A DNA stretch of 64,000 nucleotides from Mesorhizobium loti. Lineage in GTDB: Bacteria; Pseudomonadota; Alphaproteobacteria; Rhizobiales; Rhizobiaceae. This document shows, one piece after another, positions 1 through 9,395 of this stretch (position 1 is the first letter of the stretch; every line of letters begins with the position of its first letter). The DNA is taken from the NCBI RefSeq assembly GCF_013170705.1, contig NZ_CP033334.1, positions 6,735,501 through 6,799,500 of the forward strand, given 5' to 3'. The notes under the pieces were generated by a model. The model saw nothing but the letters and a program-made list of their open reading frames with translations, was not told where the DNA came from and did not search any database. The position numbers and the translations under genes were made by a program.

Positions 1-54
1 CGCGACGTCGCCGCGCCATCGACGCCGACAATTGGCAGGGCAGTTTTTTCATGA
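1..54 (+). CDS. thiG: C-terminal end of probable thiazole synthase ThiG (partial)
   Basis: An open frame runs from the window edge to a TGA at 52-54 and encodes 17 residues ending in TPTIGRAVFS. Its stop overlaps the thiE start as ATGA, which implies translational coupling. thiG directly before thiE is the usual order in rhizobial thiCOGE clusters, and the short Ser/Pro-containing tail fits the end of ThiG. Only the last residues are visible, so the identity is an inference from position. Confidence 0.5.
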   Translation, partial: RDVAAPSTPTIGRAVFS

Positions 55-656
55 AGCTCGATCCGTTCTATCTGATCGTCGATAGTGCAGCCTGGATCGA
101 GCGGCTGGTCCCACTCGGAGTCCGGCTTGTGCAACTGCGCATCAAGACCGTGTATCAGGCCGGGTTGCGCACCGAAATCCGGAAGGCGAAGGCCCTGTGT
201 GCCGAGCAACAATGCCAGCTCATCGTCAACGACCATTGGCGCCTGGCAATCGAGGAAGGCTGCGACTTCGTGCATCTCGGCCAGGACGATTTGCAGACCG
301 CCGACCTCTTGGCGATACGCGCAGCCGGCTTGAGGCTCGGACTGAGCACACATGATGACATTGAGCTGGAAACGGCGATGGCCGCCGGGCCGGACTATAT
401 CGCGCTTGGGCCCATCTACCCGACCATCCTGAAGAAGATAAAATGGGCGCCGCAGGGACTCGAACGGATCAGAGAATGGAAGCATCGGGTAGCGCCAATC
501 CCATTGGTCGCCATTGGCGGTCTCAACCCTGACAGGCTCAACGGTGTTTTCGCGGCGGACGCCGATAGCGCGGCAGTGGTCACCGATATCACGCTGAATG
601 CCGACCCCGAGGCGCGTACGCGAGAATGGATCAAAAAGACGGAGCGATGGCGCTGA
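51..656 (+). CDS. thiE: Thiamine-phosphate synthase ThiE
   Basis: A 201-residue TIM-barrel protein of the TMP synthase family, which joins hydroxymethylpyrimidine diphosphate to thiazole phosphate to make thiamine phosphate. Family features are visible in order: VQLRIK (residues 27-32), VNDHWRLAIEEGCDFVHLGQDDL (the diphosphate/Mg site), the GPIYPT loop, and the phosphate-binding VAIGGLNPD near the C-terminus. Length is at the short end for ThiE. The ATG overlaps the preceding stop and the gene overlaps the following thiD by about 30 bases, so the set is probably one transcript. Extra thiamine genes on symbiosis islands or plasmids are known in rhizobia. Confidence 0.9.
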   Translation: MKLDPFYLIVDSAAWIERLVPLGVRLVQLRIKTVYQAGLRTEIRKAKALCAEQQCQLIVNDHWRLAIEEGCDFVHLGQDDLQTADLLAIRAAGLRLGLSTHDDIELETAMAAGPDYIALGPIYPTILKKIKWAPQGLERIREWKHRVAPIPLVAIGGLNPDRLNGVFAADADSAAVVTDITLNADPEARTREWIKKTERWR

Positions 657-1417
657 GGCGGGAACCGCATGTCCTTGTCGTTGGCGGATCGGACTCCAGC
701 GGTGGAGCTGGCATTGCCCGCGATATAGAAACGGTTTCCGCCTTCGGGCTGCGCAGTTGTCTTGCCATCACCGCCGTGACAGTCCAGACGCACTCGGCTG
801 TCGAGCACGTCAAGCTTGTGCCGTCGGAGCTTGTCGCCGCTCAGATGCGCGCCGCGTTCGCTGCCAACGATGTCGCGGCCGTCAAGATAGGCATGATTGG
901 GACATCGGCGGCTGTTGAGGCAGTCGGCGCTGTTTTGGTCAACCGCCAAGTGCCTGTGGTACTCGACCCGGTCCTGGCCTCTACCTCGGGACGCAATCTG
1001 CTGCCGGACGATGCCATTAATATGCTGCGCCACGATCTGATGCCGATCTGCCGGCTTGTAACGCCTAACCTGGTCGAGCTGGCTGCGTTTACCGGCTCGT
1101 CACCGGCCGCGGACGAAGAAGGGGCTTGTCGTCAGGCTGAAGAGCTATCGAGGACGGTGAGGACCGCCGTACTCGTCAAGGGCGGCCATGTACAAGGAAC
1201 CCGTTGCGTCGACGTGCTTTTGCAGCCGAACCAACCTGCAGTTCGGTTTGAGGCGCCCCGCTTGCCGCGAGGGATGCGCGGAACGGGTTGCATGATGGCC
1301 AGCGCAGTCGCCGCCTCGCTTGCTCTTGGAGCGTCGCTGAAAGCGAGCGTGCGCCAAGCCAAGCAACATGTTTTCGATGCGCTTGCCGGATCGAAGGATA
1401 TCGGGCCGATAAGCTGA
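626..1417 (+). CDS. thiD: Hydroxymethylpyrimidine/phosphomethylpyrimidine kinase ThiD
   Basis: A ribokinase-fold kinase of 263 residues that phosphorylates HMP-phosphate to the diphosphate used by ThiE. The N-terminal GGSDSSGGAGI motif, ITAVTVQ, the central VLDPVLASTSG and the C-terminal GTGCMMASAVAA anion-hole motif (catalytic Asp replaced by Met-Met context) are all in the expected places. The gene overlaps thiE. An alternative start at 647 gives MALRREPHVLVVGG and is closer to the usual N-terminus; neither has a strong ribosome-binding site, so the start is uncertain. It ends the thiamine cluster. Confidence 0.88.
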   Translation: MDQKDGAMALRREPHVLVVGGSDSSGGAGIARDIETVSAFGLRSCLAITAVTVQTHSAVEHVKLVPSELVAAQMRAAFAANDVAAVKIGMIGTSAAVEAVGAVLVNRQVPVVLDPVLASTSGRNLLPDDAINMLRHDLMPICRLVTPNLVELAAFTGSSPAADEEGACRQAEELSRTVRTAVLVKGGHVQGTRCVDVLLQPNQPAVRFEAPRLPRGMRGTGCMMASAVAASLALGASLKASVRQAKQHVFDALAGSKDIGPIS

Positions 1418-1675
1418 TCGGCCCGAACGTATCCAACGATCCGATCAAGTCTGGCAGGCGATCGTGGGTCTACTCCTAGGACATGAAGGCCCTATCAGGG
1501 TGAGAATGCGGCATACACGGTCGCTTTCGCCTATGAACAACACGCCGCTTTGAGGAGGAAGCCGCATGCCTCTGTGCCAACCGGTTGATGGGTCATCCGA
1601 AACCCGCACCTAGTCGTCGCTAGCGACAGCATGCCGCTTGGCACGTTGTTGGGTGAGCGAACGTTCGAACCGGGG

Positions 1676-2704
1676 TTAGCCAACTCGAGCCATAATTGCG
1701 GATTGAATCGCCGTTGCGGTATATAGGGAAGCATCTAACGACAGGTTCCCAAACGCCGGTTGACAAAGGAGGTAGTTTGCACCTGCCGCTTCCAGCTGAT
1801 CAAGAAGAGCTTGTCCCGCAGATGCTGCCGTTCCTACTGCGCACAATTCCTTCTCGATTGCTCCATCGAAGGTCAGCGGCAGGTTTGGTGGAATTGGCAT
1901 GCTATTGAGATCATAAAGAAATTTAAAGCTCTTGAGCCACCGTTCGTAAGCAGGTGCGGCGAGTGAACGTGCATCTGTTTCAGAACGCCCAATCACGACC
2001 ATTCGGAGCAATCCAAGAAATGGCGCTTGGTCGTCCGCCTCACCGGTGTGCTCTCGACCGGCGCGGAAGGCATCAGTGATTCTTCGAACGGAAGAGGAAG
2101 GTCCCACGCACGCTATGTTCATGCCATTCGCAGCGGCCCAGCCTGCCGATTCCGGTCGATTGGTGGCGATCCAAGTCGGCGGATGTGGACGCTGATGAGT
2201 TCTTAGCGTCAGCGGAACGCTGTTCAACTCAAAATGGCGACCTTGATACGATAGCGTGCCGCCCTTCAGCGCATTGATAAGAATTTCGCTGGCTTCCGCA
2301 TAGTGGTTTGGCGCCGCGTCCGAGCCAATCCCGAAGTAACCCAATTCGATCGGGAGCGAGCCGCGCCCTATCCCAAGTTCCAGCCTGCCACCGCTCAATT
2401 GGTCCAGCATACAGATCTCTTCAAACGCACGTAGCGGATGATAAAGGGCAAGCAACATTACCAACGGTCCGACACGAAGGCGCCGGGTTCGCTGGGCTAC
2501 GCTCGACAAGAACAGATTCGGTGAGGGACCTCTCCCATGTGGGGTACAATGGTGCTCTGCGAGATGATATGCATAGAACCCAAGGTGATCGCACGCCTCC
2601 GCTAACATCAGGCGATCTTCGTACTGTCGGGCGATATCGGGGCCGTCCTCGTCCAGATGATCGAAGATTCCGACAGCTAGGCCTGAAGGAAAGGCCTTAT
2701 CCAT
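1676..2704 (-). CDS. LLM-class flavin-dependent oxidoreductase (luciferase-like monooxygenase)
   Basis: A 342-residue bacterial-luciferase-like protein. Typical signatures are the N-terminal beta strand GLAVGIFDHLDED, EDRLMLAEACDHLGFYAYHLAEHH, the RLRVGPLVMLLALYHPLRAFEEICMLDQLSGGRLELGIGRG block (FMN phosphate site), and HPPTWIATN. These enzymes use FMNH2 and O2; the substrate cannot be read from sequence. The gene follows the HisC-like aminotransferase on the same strand with a 126-bp gap, so the two may be co-transcribed and act on one small molecule. The 258 bases between it and thiD contain no gene that I can support. Confidence 0.85.
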   Translation of the reverse strand: MDKAFPSGLAVGIFDHLDEDGPDIARQYEDRLMLAEACDHLGFYAYHLAEHHCTPHGRGPSPNLFLSSVAQRTRRLRVGPLVMLLALYHPLRAFEEICMLDQLSGGRLELGIGRGSLPIELGYFGIGSDAAPNHYAEASEILINALKGGTLSYQGRHFELNSVPLTLRTHQRPHPPTWIATNRPESAGWAAANGMNIACVGPSSSVRRITDAFRAGREHTGEADDQAPFLGLLRMVVIGRSETDARSLAAPAYERWLKSFKFLYDLNSMPIPPNLPLTFDGAIEKELCAVGTAASAGQALLDQLEAAGANYLLCQPAFGNLSLDASLYTATAIQSAIMARVG

Positions 2705-2830
2705 GATATTGTCTCCATTTTTTGACGCAACAATTCCGGTTGCTTGCGTATTCCAAGCAATTTGAAGGTTTTTCGCTTGTGTAATCGCTCGAATTATGCG
2801 TGCGAAATGCTAAAGCAGGGCCTTAACAAC

Positions 2831-3940
2831 CTAACGCGGGGGCGTTAACATATTCAATATTCTACTAATACGACTAGCGTCACGAAGAAACGCATCCATT
2901 TGCTCTTTTGTACCGATGCTGACGCGGATGTAATTTTCCAAACCTTTATCGGGAAAGACGGCAACAAGTACTTTTTGCCTTGCAAAGGCTGATTGCCACC
3001 ATGAGCCGTCCTGTCCCGTTGGCACGCGGGCAAGCAAGAAGTTTGCGTGGGAAGGGATTACGGAAAATCCAAGTTGCGACAGCGCGAGCGTCACTCGCCG
3101 TCGTTCATGCCTGATGTGTCTGTGGTTGTCTGCATAGGCGGCGCGGTGCGCAAGGACGCTGATACCAACCGCCTGCCCGATCACATTCATGTTGAAGACG
3201 TTCTGGATGTTGCGTAGCCTGCCGATAATTTCAGGGTGACCGAAACCGAAACCGACGCGAACGCCGGCGGCAGCATAGCTTTTCGAAAATGTCCTTAAGA
3301 CCAGAAGGTTCGAATAGCGATCGATGAGGCGTAGACCATTCTCTGGTGCAAAGTCGACGTAGGCCTCATCCAGCACGATCAAGCGGTCCGATTTCGCTAC
3401 CAGGCGTTCGATATCGGCCACCGGAACGAACGTTCCAGTCGGATTGTTCGGATTGGCTAACAGAATGAACTTGGCGTCCTTTGCAGGACCGAAGAGCAAT
3501 TGCTCCATCGGCAAGGAATTATCTTCGCTAAATTCGATTTCGAGAAATTGAGCACCCTGCAACGTGGCAAGCTTGCGGTTAAACGAAAAACCTGGCGACA
3601 TCATCGCCACGCTATCCCCCGGAGCAAGGAAAGCTCGGTAGACAAGTCCAAGCAGTTCAGACGAACCGTTGCCGGCGATTACCTGATCCATGGCGACGCT
3701 ATAGACGTTGGCGGCTGCTTCCCTCAAGCTGATGTTATCGTCTTCCGGATATAGATACTGCCTTTCTAAAGCTGAAATCGCACTTTGCATTATGATTGCT
3801 GGAAGCGGGAATGGGTTCTCATTCGTGTTTAGTTTTACCCAACTTGCATCCGGCGCTGGTCTATCGGATGGCAGAGCATCTAACTGTCTCGCCACTCGCG
3901 AAAGAGACGAAAGCACACTCTGCAGTTTTGCGTCGGACAT
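2831..3940 (-). CDS. Histidinol-phosphate aminotransferase-like PLP enzyme
   Basis: A class I/II fold-type I aminotransferase, about 369 residues from the start at 3940. The frame extends upstream to 3997, but the ATG at 3940 (MSDAKLQSV) has GGAG six bases before it and gives the normal HisC N-terminus. Visible motifs: LNTNENPFPLP, the PLP pocket GNGSSELLGLV, NPNNPTG, VLDEAYVDF, and the PLP lysine in RTFSKSYAAAG. HisC converts imidazole-acetol phosphate to histidinol phosphate, but this accessory copy beside a flavin monooxygenase and away from other his genes may serve another amino-acid-derived pathway. Confidence 0.8.
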   Translation of the reverse strand: MSDAKLQSVLSSLSRVARQLDALPSDRPAPDASWVKLNTNENPFPLPAIIMQSAISALERQYLYPEDDNISLREAAANVYSVAMDQVIAGNGSSELLGLVYRAFLAPGDSVAMMSPGFSFNRKLATLQGAQFLEIEFSEDNSLPMEQLLFGPAKDAKFILLANPNNPTGTFVPVADIERLVAKSDRLIVLDEAYVDFAPENGLRLIDRYSNLLVLRTFSKSYAAAGVRVGFGFGHPEIIGRLRNIQNVFNMNVIGQAVGISVLAHRAAYADNHRHIRHERRRVTLALSQLGFSVIPSHANFLLARVPTGQDGSWWQSAFARQKVLVAVFPDKGLENYIRVSIGTKEQMDAFLRDASRISRILNMLTPPR

Positions 3941-4177
3941 GTTTTTCTCCGTTTCAGTCGCAGAGGAATCCGGATGAACTGATGGTCTAGAGCACATGGA
4001 CGACCGACGGTGCGTTCACACCGCCTTTGTCAGCACATTGACCCCGTGAGGGCGGGCGGGCTGTCCTCCCGGGTCGAACCGGCCGACGCTCAGATCCGCA
4101 TCCACTCGTCATCGGGCCAAGGCTCCGCCAAACCACCAACGCTTGATTTGTCACTGATATTTGCCTCGGTCGGCCTT

Positions 4178-4450
4178 TCAAGGACGCTTGATCTTGATGC
4201 CGTATTTCCTCAGCGTGTATCCAGTCTGGCGCGGCGTCAGTCCCAGGAGGCGCCGCCTTTGCCTGCAGCGAGCCACATCTCTCCACGGCCCCGATAGCAC
4301 GCTCGCGATTTGACATACTCGCACCTTTAAGAGGCCGCGCTGGCAGCCCAGTGGTGCCTGATCGCTGACGACGGGCGGGGCCGTAGCGGCGGCCCAGGGA
4401 GCAGCCTCATTCGGCGACGTGGCCGGCCTGGCTGGCATCACCGGACCCAC
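4178..4450 (-). pseudogene. nifA: Frameshifted 3' remnant of nifA (NifA DNA-binding domain)
   Basis: The minus strand encodes the C-terminal helix-turn-helix of NifA, the sigma-54 activator of nitrogen-fixation genes. RRRLLGLTPRQTGYTLRKYG, then IKIKRP and a stop, matches the family tail closely, preceded by a Pro/Ala-rich linker. The first helix (NRERAIGAVERCGSLQAKA) continues in a different frame from about 4316 to 4254, so there is a frameshift at about 4255. The GAF and AAA+ domains are absent. It is therefore a decayed fragment, not a functional regulator. Sequence from 4451 to about 4740 upstream of it holds nothing that I recognise. Confidence 0.75.
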
Positions 4451-4829
4451 TTACAGCACCATGTTGCCCGGTCCGCTCTTCCACGCGCCGCGGAACGCGG
4501 CAAGCGCGAAAAACGCCGTGACCGTAAGTCGGGGCGCCGCGACGTGGTCGAGTGCACATCGGGGCGATGCTTGGCGCATGGGTTTCCTCTCATGAATCGC
4601 GATCTTCGACTGACTTCTGCACGCCGCAACCGCACGTTGATTCACGAGACCGGAATGGGGCGGGAGAGTCAATCGAGCTTTCTTTCATCCGCGAAAGGAA
4701 ACTCGGCGCTCATGATAGAATTCCCTCAGTTTCGTATATCTTCAGCAGATGAGATCGAACGGTAGAATGTCTGCCACGGCGTCTCCGCGGTGCCGGTGCT
4801 GATAGCTCGGGCCACCAGCGTAATCAGCT

Positions 4830-5971
4830 CCTGGCAAAGCCGGCGCAGTGGCGTGGCGACCGCCATCGCGACGAGTCACCTGCTCGGGCTGACCGCGACC
4901 CCGGCATGATTTCATTCACAATCGCGACGAAGTCTTGACCTTTGCCCTCCTCGCGGAGCACCTGATGGCCCCCTGTCGGTCCACAGCTGCAACCCGTTGC
5001 GCTGGCCTTCCTCCCAGCGCCCTTCGAGATACTCTTGGAAAGAATCCATGAGAACCGAGCGCGAAGGTGGCCGCCGGTGCTCGGGCTCACCGCCCGCTGC
5101 AAGCCAGCGTTCGACAGTTCTCACGTTCATGCCAATCCGGGGCGCGATCTGTCGCGGCGATAGACCGGCCTCCCGCAACTGAAGGATTTCAGCATAGAAC
5201 TCGCTGCGCTGGTTGCGCCTCGACTGGCGCAGGCAATCAAGTTTCGGGGAAGTTTCTACCGGTGGTTCCGGCTCGGCTTCGGCATTTCCGGCCATCTCGG
5301 ACGCCATGGCCTTTCCGGCGGCGCTGACCGCCTTGCGATGGCGACCGACGGCCAGACGCAACGCTTCGCCCAGGTTCTGGAGAAGATGCCAGCGGTCGGC
5401 GACCTGCGTTGCATCGGGAGCACCGCGACGGGCGCCCTCGGCATAAACGCCGGCACGATCGCGCGCGATGACCTCGATGCCAGGATGGCGTTAAGCCGTG
5501 ATGCGACCGTGCCGGCATTTCGATCCGGCAATAGATCCAGCACGCGGTCGCGCGCCAAATCGCAGATGATCGTTCCGTAGCGCTGTCCTTTGCGCCAGGC
5601 CCAGTCGTCGATGCCAACCACCCGCGGCGCTTGCGGCGGCTCGAATACCCGGCCGCGCGGACCATCCGCAACAGCGTGTCGCCGCTCACCGGCATGGCGA
5701 GCTTGTCCGACAGGCGCGAGCCCGGCTCGCCACCCACAGCGAAGCCGATCGCCAGATGGCTTTCGCCGAGCCGAACCGTGCGCCGGGCTTTCGGCTGAAC
5801 CGTCTCAGGAAGCCTCTCGGTGAACCGGCGCGGGCATTGTGAATTCGCGCATCGAAACGGTCGTGCGTGGAGCCGAATTTCGACAACCCGCCCCTGCCAC
5901 GGCAGATCGGTCAACCGGCGCATGTAGTGACTGTGGACGCGGCCGGTTCGGCGGCCGCAACATGGAAGCAC
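4830..5971 (-). mobile_element. ISL3-family transposase relic (several frameshifts)
   Basis: Pieces of one ISL3-type transposase lie in successive frames on the minus strand. The N-terminal zinc-finger-like part (residues from 5971: CRRTGRVHSHYMRRL, then RPFRCANSQCPRRFTERLP) is followed after a shift by VGIDDWAWRKGQRYGTIICD (5620-5560, around the first catalytic Asp) and DLLPDRNA. After another shift comes a helix-turn-helix-like REAGLSPRQIAPRIGMNVRTVERWL near 5150. The 3' part towards 4830 is too eroded to align. No clear terminal inverted repeats were found. It cannot make an active transposase. Confidence 0.8.
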
Positions 5972-5979
5972 GTTTCCAT

Positions 5980-7225
5980 TGCCTTCGGCCGAGCGACGAG
6001 CACCGCCCTGTCAGCCTGCGGAAGAATTTGGACAATCGAAAGCTCGGGCGAAATCAGCGAGCGGAAGGCATGGAGCGCGGGCAAATCACGGCGTCAACTG
6101 CGATTCCGACTCTATGAACTTATTCGCACCGTCCGTGAATCCCGCAATCTGCACCAAATATGCGGAAGAACCCTTGATTGTCGCGCTGCATCAATCTTTC
6201 TACCATAGCCAAAGTAGCACTTTCGCGGCCGAACTGCAGACCTCTAGCAAAGCCAGCTGCTCTGTGCCGCTTCCAACCGCCTAGTCACATTTTCGAAGCG
6301 CGTGTTGGAATCGGTGATTCCGTGACACATTATCGCCACCTTTTAGCCCCGACATTATCGCAATCTCCCACGAGAAAGCCGGCGTTGCCCCAGACGGTTC
6401 GGTCCGGCATCGGCTCAAACAGCCCCCCGCTTAACGGTCGGTGCCGGATCGAACCACCTTGCATGTCTGAAGGAAATCAGGTGCGACGCCAATGACGGTC
6501 GTGATTGGCTCTTCGACTCGCCAGCTTTTCGAAAGGAACATATCCTAAGATGGTTAGATTGCGGTCGAAGCTACGAAGCGGATGAATATCAATAACGCTG
6601 CCCGTACGACGGCCGCAGGTCCTACGCATATGGCGGCTCAAGTGCTGGGCGGTGGCCGAAGCCTGGAAGAGGCCGGCGAGCGCCTCTTCGCCTTCACCCG
6701 ATTTTCTGGAGATCGCTGCGGTGCAGGGGAGTGTTGTGCGGGACGGTGTCGTATGCAGGGGCTGCTGAAGTGACCCTCGAGAGGTGAGCTGCGCAGCGCT
6801 CCGATCCACTCTTGCGACAACTCCAACAGCAATGGCTTCTCAAAGACTGTTTCGAAATTCGCTCTGGCGAGTCATATGATGATGGTTTCGAAAACCGGAG
6901 CGCAGTGGACATTTGGGTCCGTGAGACCTCATCGGACGAAGTATTATTACTGTCGCGGTAGTCGGCTATGGTAGGTGATGACGAGGTCCATCAGATCGGA
7001 ACGCGAACGCGCCGCGAGCTATTAGCATTCAGCGGCGAAGGGACCGGGATCCGCAAGAAGTCGCAGCGTGGTCTCATCTCTCCAGATTCGTTCTGATGCG
7101 CGCAGCTGCCGTCGGCATCTTCTACAGAAGAATCTGCTGGAGTAGAAATAACAGCTTCCCACAATCTGCTGCCCCGGTCTGCGTAGGATCCATGTTCTTG
7201 CCCGCTCTTATCGGAGTCAGTGGCA
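5980..7225. other. Gene-free stretch of eroded DNA
   Basis: About 1.2 kb between the ISL3 relic and the cold-shock gene. Open frames here are short, overlap on both strands and show no family motif. I see only a repeated 10-mer ACATTATCGC at 6327-6336 and 6352-6361. It probably represents decayed insertion DNA. Confidence 0.5.
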
Positions 7226-7253
7226 CGTCTGCCCGGCTCTTGTCGGGCAGACG
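7226..7253 (-). terminator. Stem-loop downstream of the cold-shock gene
   Basis: A perfect 10-bp inverted repeat (CGTCTGCCCG / CGGGCAGACG) with an 8-base loop lies 9 bases after the cold-shock stop codon. It has the position and strength of a transcription terminator, but no run of T follows on the minus strand, so it may act as an mRNA 3' stabiliser instead. Confidence 0.6.
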
Positions 7254-7262
7254 CAGAAAAGT

Positions 7263-7475
7263 TCAGCCAGCTTTGCTGAGACTGCCAGCGGAGGACTTGC
7301 CAGTACGGCGGTCCTGTTCGATCTCATAGTTGATCTTCTGGCCGTCGGTGAGGGTCGAGAGGCCTGCGCGTTCGACAGCAGAAATGTGGACGAAAACATC
7401 CCGACCGCCATTGTCGGGCTGGATAAATCCAAATCCCTTGGTGCTGTTGAACCACTTCACCGTTCCGGTCGCCAT
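7263..7475 (-). CDS. cspA: CspA-family cold-shock protein
   Basis: A 70-residue single cold-shock domain. The RNP1 motif KGFGFIQP and RNP2 motif VFVHISA are intact, after the canonical start [10 protein letters not shown]. The frame extends 7 codons further, but the ATG at 7475 has AAGGA 8 bases upstream and gives the family N-terminus. Such proteins bind single-stranded nucleic acid and act as RNA chaperones. It is a free-standing gene amid insertion debris; rhizobia carry many paralogues. Confidence 0.92.
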   Translation of the reverse strand: MATGTVKWFNSTKGFGFIQPDNGGRDVFVHISAVERAGLSTLTDGQKINYEIEQDRRTGKSSAGSLSKAG

Positions 7476-7899
7476 AGTCGTATTCCTTGTAAACATTTCG
7501 ATGCGGGCAGGCCATAAGCCAGTCCGCCCGCTTCATACCGAGATTTTAGGGGCAGCAAAAGCGAGAAATTGCAAAAGCCCAGTCCAATCGCAACCCGGCG
7601 CGCAAGGCTCATGATCGCCTGTCGCCCCAAGCATCTCGCGCTGGAGCTCGAATGGCCCAAAAGACAAGCGATTCCTGCAACGCTCCGAAAAAAGATCGCA
7701 GAACCGCGTCTATCGCTGGTTTTGGAGTCGTATCACGGGATCTGCGATCTACCGACTTGAGCAAGGGTACGCTGACGACACAGCGACTACGGGCGCGCGC
7801 TAACGCCATCATATTCGTCGCTCGCCTACGGATGGTTCACCTAGCAACCTTTCAAGTGGCAAGCACTTCCCATTCGGCGATGTCAGATGTCCGACAATG
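7476..7899. other. Intergenic stretch upstream of the cold-shock gene
   Basis: About 420 bases between the cold-shock gene and the IS630 relic. It must hold the cold-shock promoter and 5' leader (7476-7600, minus strand). No further gene, repeat or RNA can be supported. Confidence 0.4.
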
Positions 7900-8280
7900 T
7901 CAGATACCCTGCACCGTCGACGCTTCAATGCCGGCGACCGTGGACATCGCGCGCAGCGTCCAATGGGCCGCCTCATGCGGCGGCGTCGCCTGCGTCAGGC
8001 GGACGATCTCGGCGACGTGCTTCGGCGGGACCGGCGCCCTTCCGGGCGAACGGGACCGGTCGCGGAGCAGTCCATCGAAGCATTCGCGCATGAACCGCTC
8101 CTGCGAGCGACAGACAGAGGTCTTGGACTTGTCGGTCTCGGCCATGATTGCCGAGGTGCCCAGACCATCGCCGCTCATCACGCCTTCTAGGCTTCCAGGG
8201 TCCGCGACGATCACTTGCAAGCGCCGACGATCGCTGGCCGAGCCGTTGAGGGACATGCCATGGGGATGCATCAAACTCAC
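7900..8280 (-). mobile_element. IS630-family transposase N-terminal relic
   Basis: A 126-residue frame reading ETDKSKTSVCRSQERFMREC and FDGLLRDRSRSPGRAPVPP, then HVAEIVRLTQATPPHEAAHW and TLRAMSTVAGIEASTVQGI. This is the winged-helix N-terminal part of an IS630-type transposase, including the 'W-R-x-x-ERF' and 'A-THW' signatures of the family. The catalytic DDE domain is missing, so the element is truncated and inactive. Confidence 0.75.
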
Positions 8281-8339
8281 ACGCTACACCGCAAACGGAA
8301 TCCCAAAATCGGACCTTTTTTGATCCGATCAATCCACTC

Positions 8340-8370
8340 TCATGCCCGCCGATCCGATCGGCGGGCATGA
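8340..8370. repeat. Perfect 14-bp inverted repeat with 3-base loop
   Basis: TCATGCCCGCCGAT and its exact reverse complement are separated by CCG. There is no adjacent T-run. It sits just upstream of the IS630 relic and beyond the end of the IS110 relic. Perfect preservation in otherwise eroded DNA is notable; it could be a terminator half, an IS end structure or a protein-binding palindrome. Confidence 0.7.
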
Positions 8371-8586
8371 GGCACTTGTACGGCGGATGTGAGGTGCAAG
8401 AGGCCGCGGGTCGGGCCGCATGACCTGGTTTCGTTTGGGGCTGCCTCTGTCTAGGTGGCGAGCGTCGAGGCTGATAGTGAGCTCCCCGGCATTGTCGCGC
8501 CTCCAGCGCCGCGTATCGCGCCGAGGCTGATCCCGTGTTGTGGTCTCCTCTGCTGGCGGTCTGTCAAATAGTGGTCACGCCGCCTT

Positions 8587-9395
8587 TGGCGCGGATCGCA
8601 TTCTTGCCGCGCGCGCTCAGCCGACGATTTCGGGTGCACAGTCGAACTTGCGCTTTCCACCCGATATCGCGAACGATTTTCGGCAGCGCCTCGATCCGGT
8701 CGACCTTATGCTGGCCGATGCGCGCTCCCATCCGGTAAGCCCAGGCGCCTTCGACCAGCGCGCGCCGGGCATGAGTATTGCCGGCTCGGTGATGCCGCCG
8801 CGCCAGACGGTCTCAGCACTCGATTGTTCTCCGGGGACCAGGCCGAAATAGGCCATGAGCTGGCGTGGGTTTGAGAAGCGTGTGAAGTTCACCGACCTCC
8901 GCGCCCGGCACAGGGCATTAATCACCGCGATGCCGCGCATCGCCTGCAAAGCGTCAACGAACGGGGCGCTGCAGGCGCCGTTCCGCATCCATGACGGCAT
9001 CGACATAGTCCTGAAATGCGACCTGCTGAGCGGGATGGTCGAGGGCCGAAGCCATCGCCGATAAGCCTTTCGCCAGGCCCTCCCGCGCTCATGCTAGCGC
9101 CCGTGACGGAGCAGAAATCCTTGAAGATGTTGGCGCGCTCGCGTCACCACTTGTCGCACGACGGCTGCGCAGCCGGATCAGGTCGCGCATGGCTTCATGA
9201 TCGGCGTCGGGCACCCAGACGGGGTCAACTCTCCGGCCCGATGAGGCGAGCGGGCCTGGTGGCGTCGCGACGGTTCGTCTAACCCGATGGCCAGGCTCCC
9301 GCGAACTCGCGTCGGGGCCACTACGTCGCACCGATGGCCGAGGCGCGTGAGTTGGCGATGAACGCCATAGCGGCACGGGCAACTCGCGCACCGAG
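8587..9395 (-). mobile_element. IS110-family transposase relic (frameshifted)
   Basis: The N-terminal DEDD-domain part is recognisable from about 9390 (RQLTRLGHRCDVVAPT, AGELTPSGCPTPIMKPCAT, with WVPDADHEAMRDLIR in another frame). The C-terminal Transposase_20 part lies at 9006-8617 (ALQAMRGIAVINAL, FSNPRQLMAYFGLVPGEQSS, ETVWRGGIT). Several frame changes occur between and after these blocks. The element interrupts or abuts the livF relic at about 9395. No intact product is possible. Confidence 0.75.

Noticed and set aside
1638..1654. Possible sigma-54 (-24/-12) promoter starting TTGGCACG
   Set aside because: The -24 half is perfect but the -12 half reads TGGGT instead of TTGCW, no NifA site was seen, and no plus-strand gene lies downstream.
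3987..4316. 109-codon minus-strand frame as a separate gene
   Set aside because: Its start is the first helix of the frameshifted NifA DNA-binding domain; the remainder is out-of-frame sequence.
7652..8323. 223-codon plus-strand frame
   Set aside because: It is antisense to the recognisable IS630 transposase relic and has no family motif.
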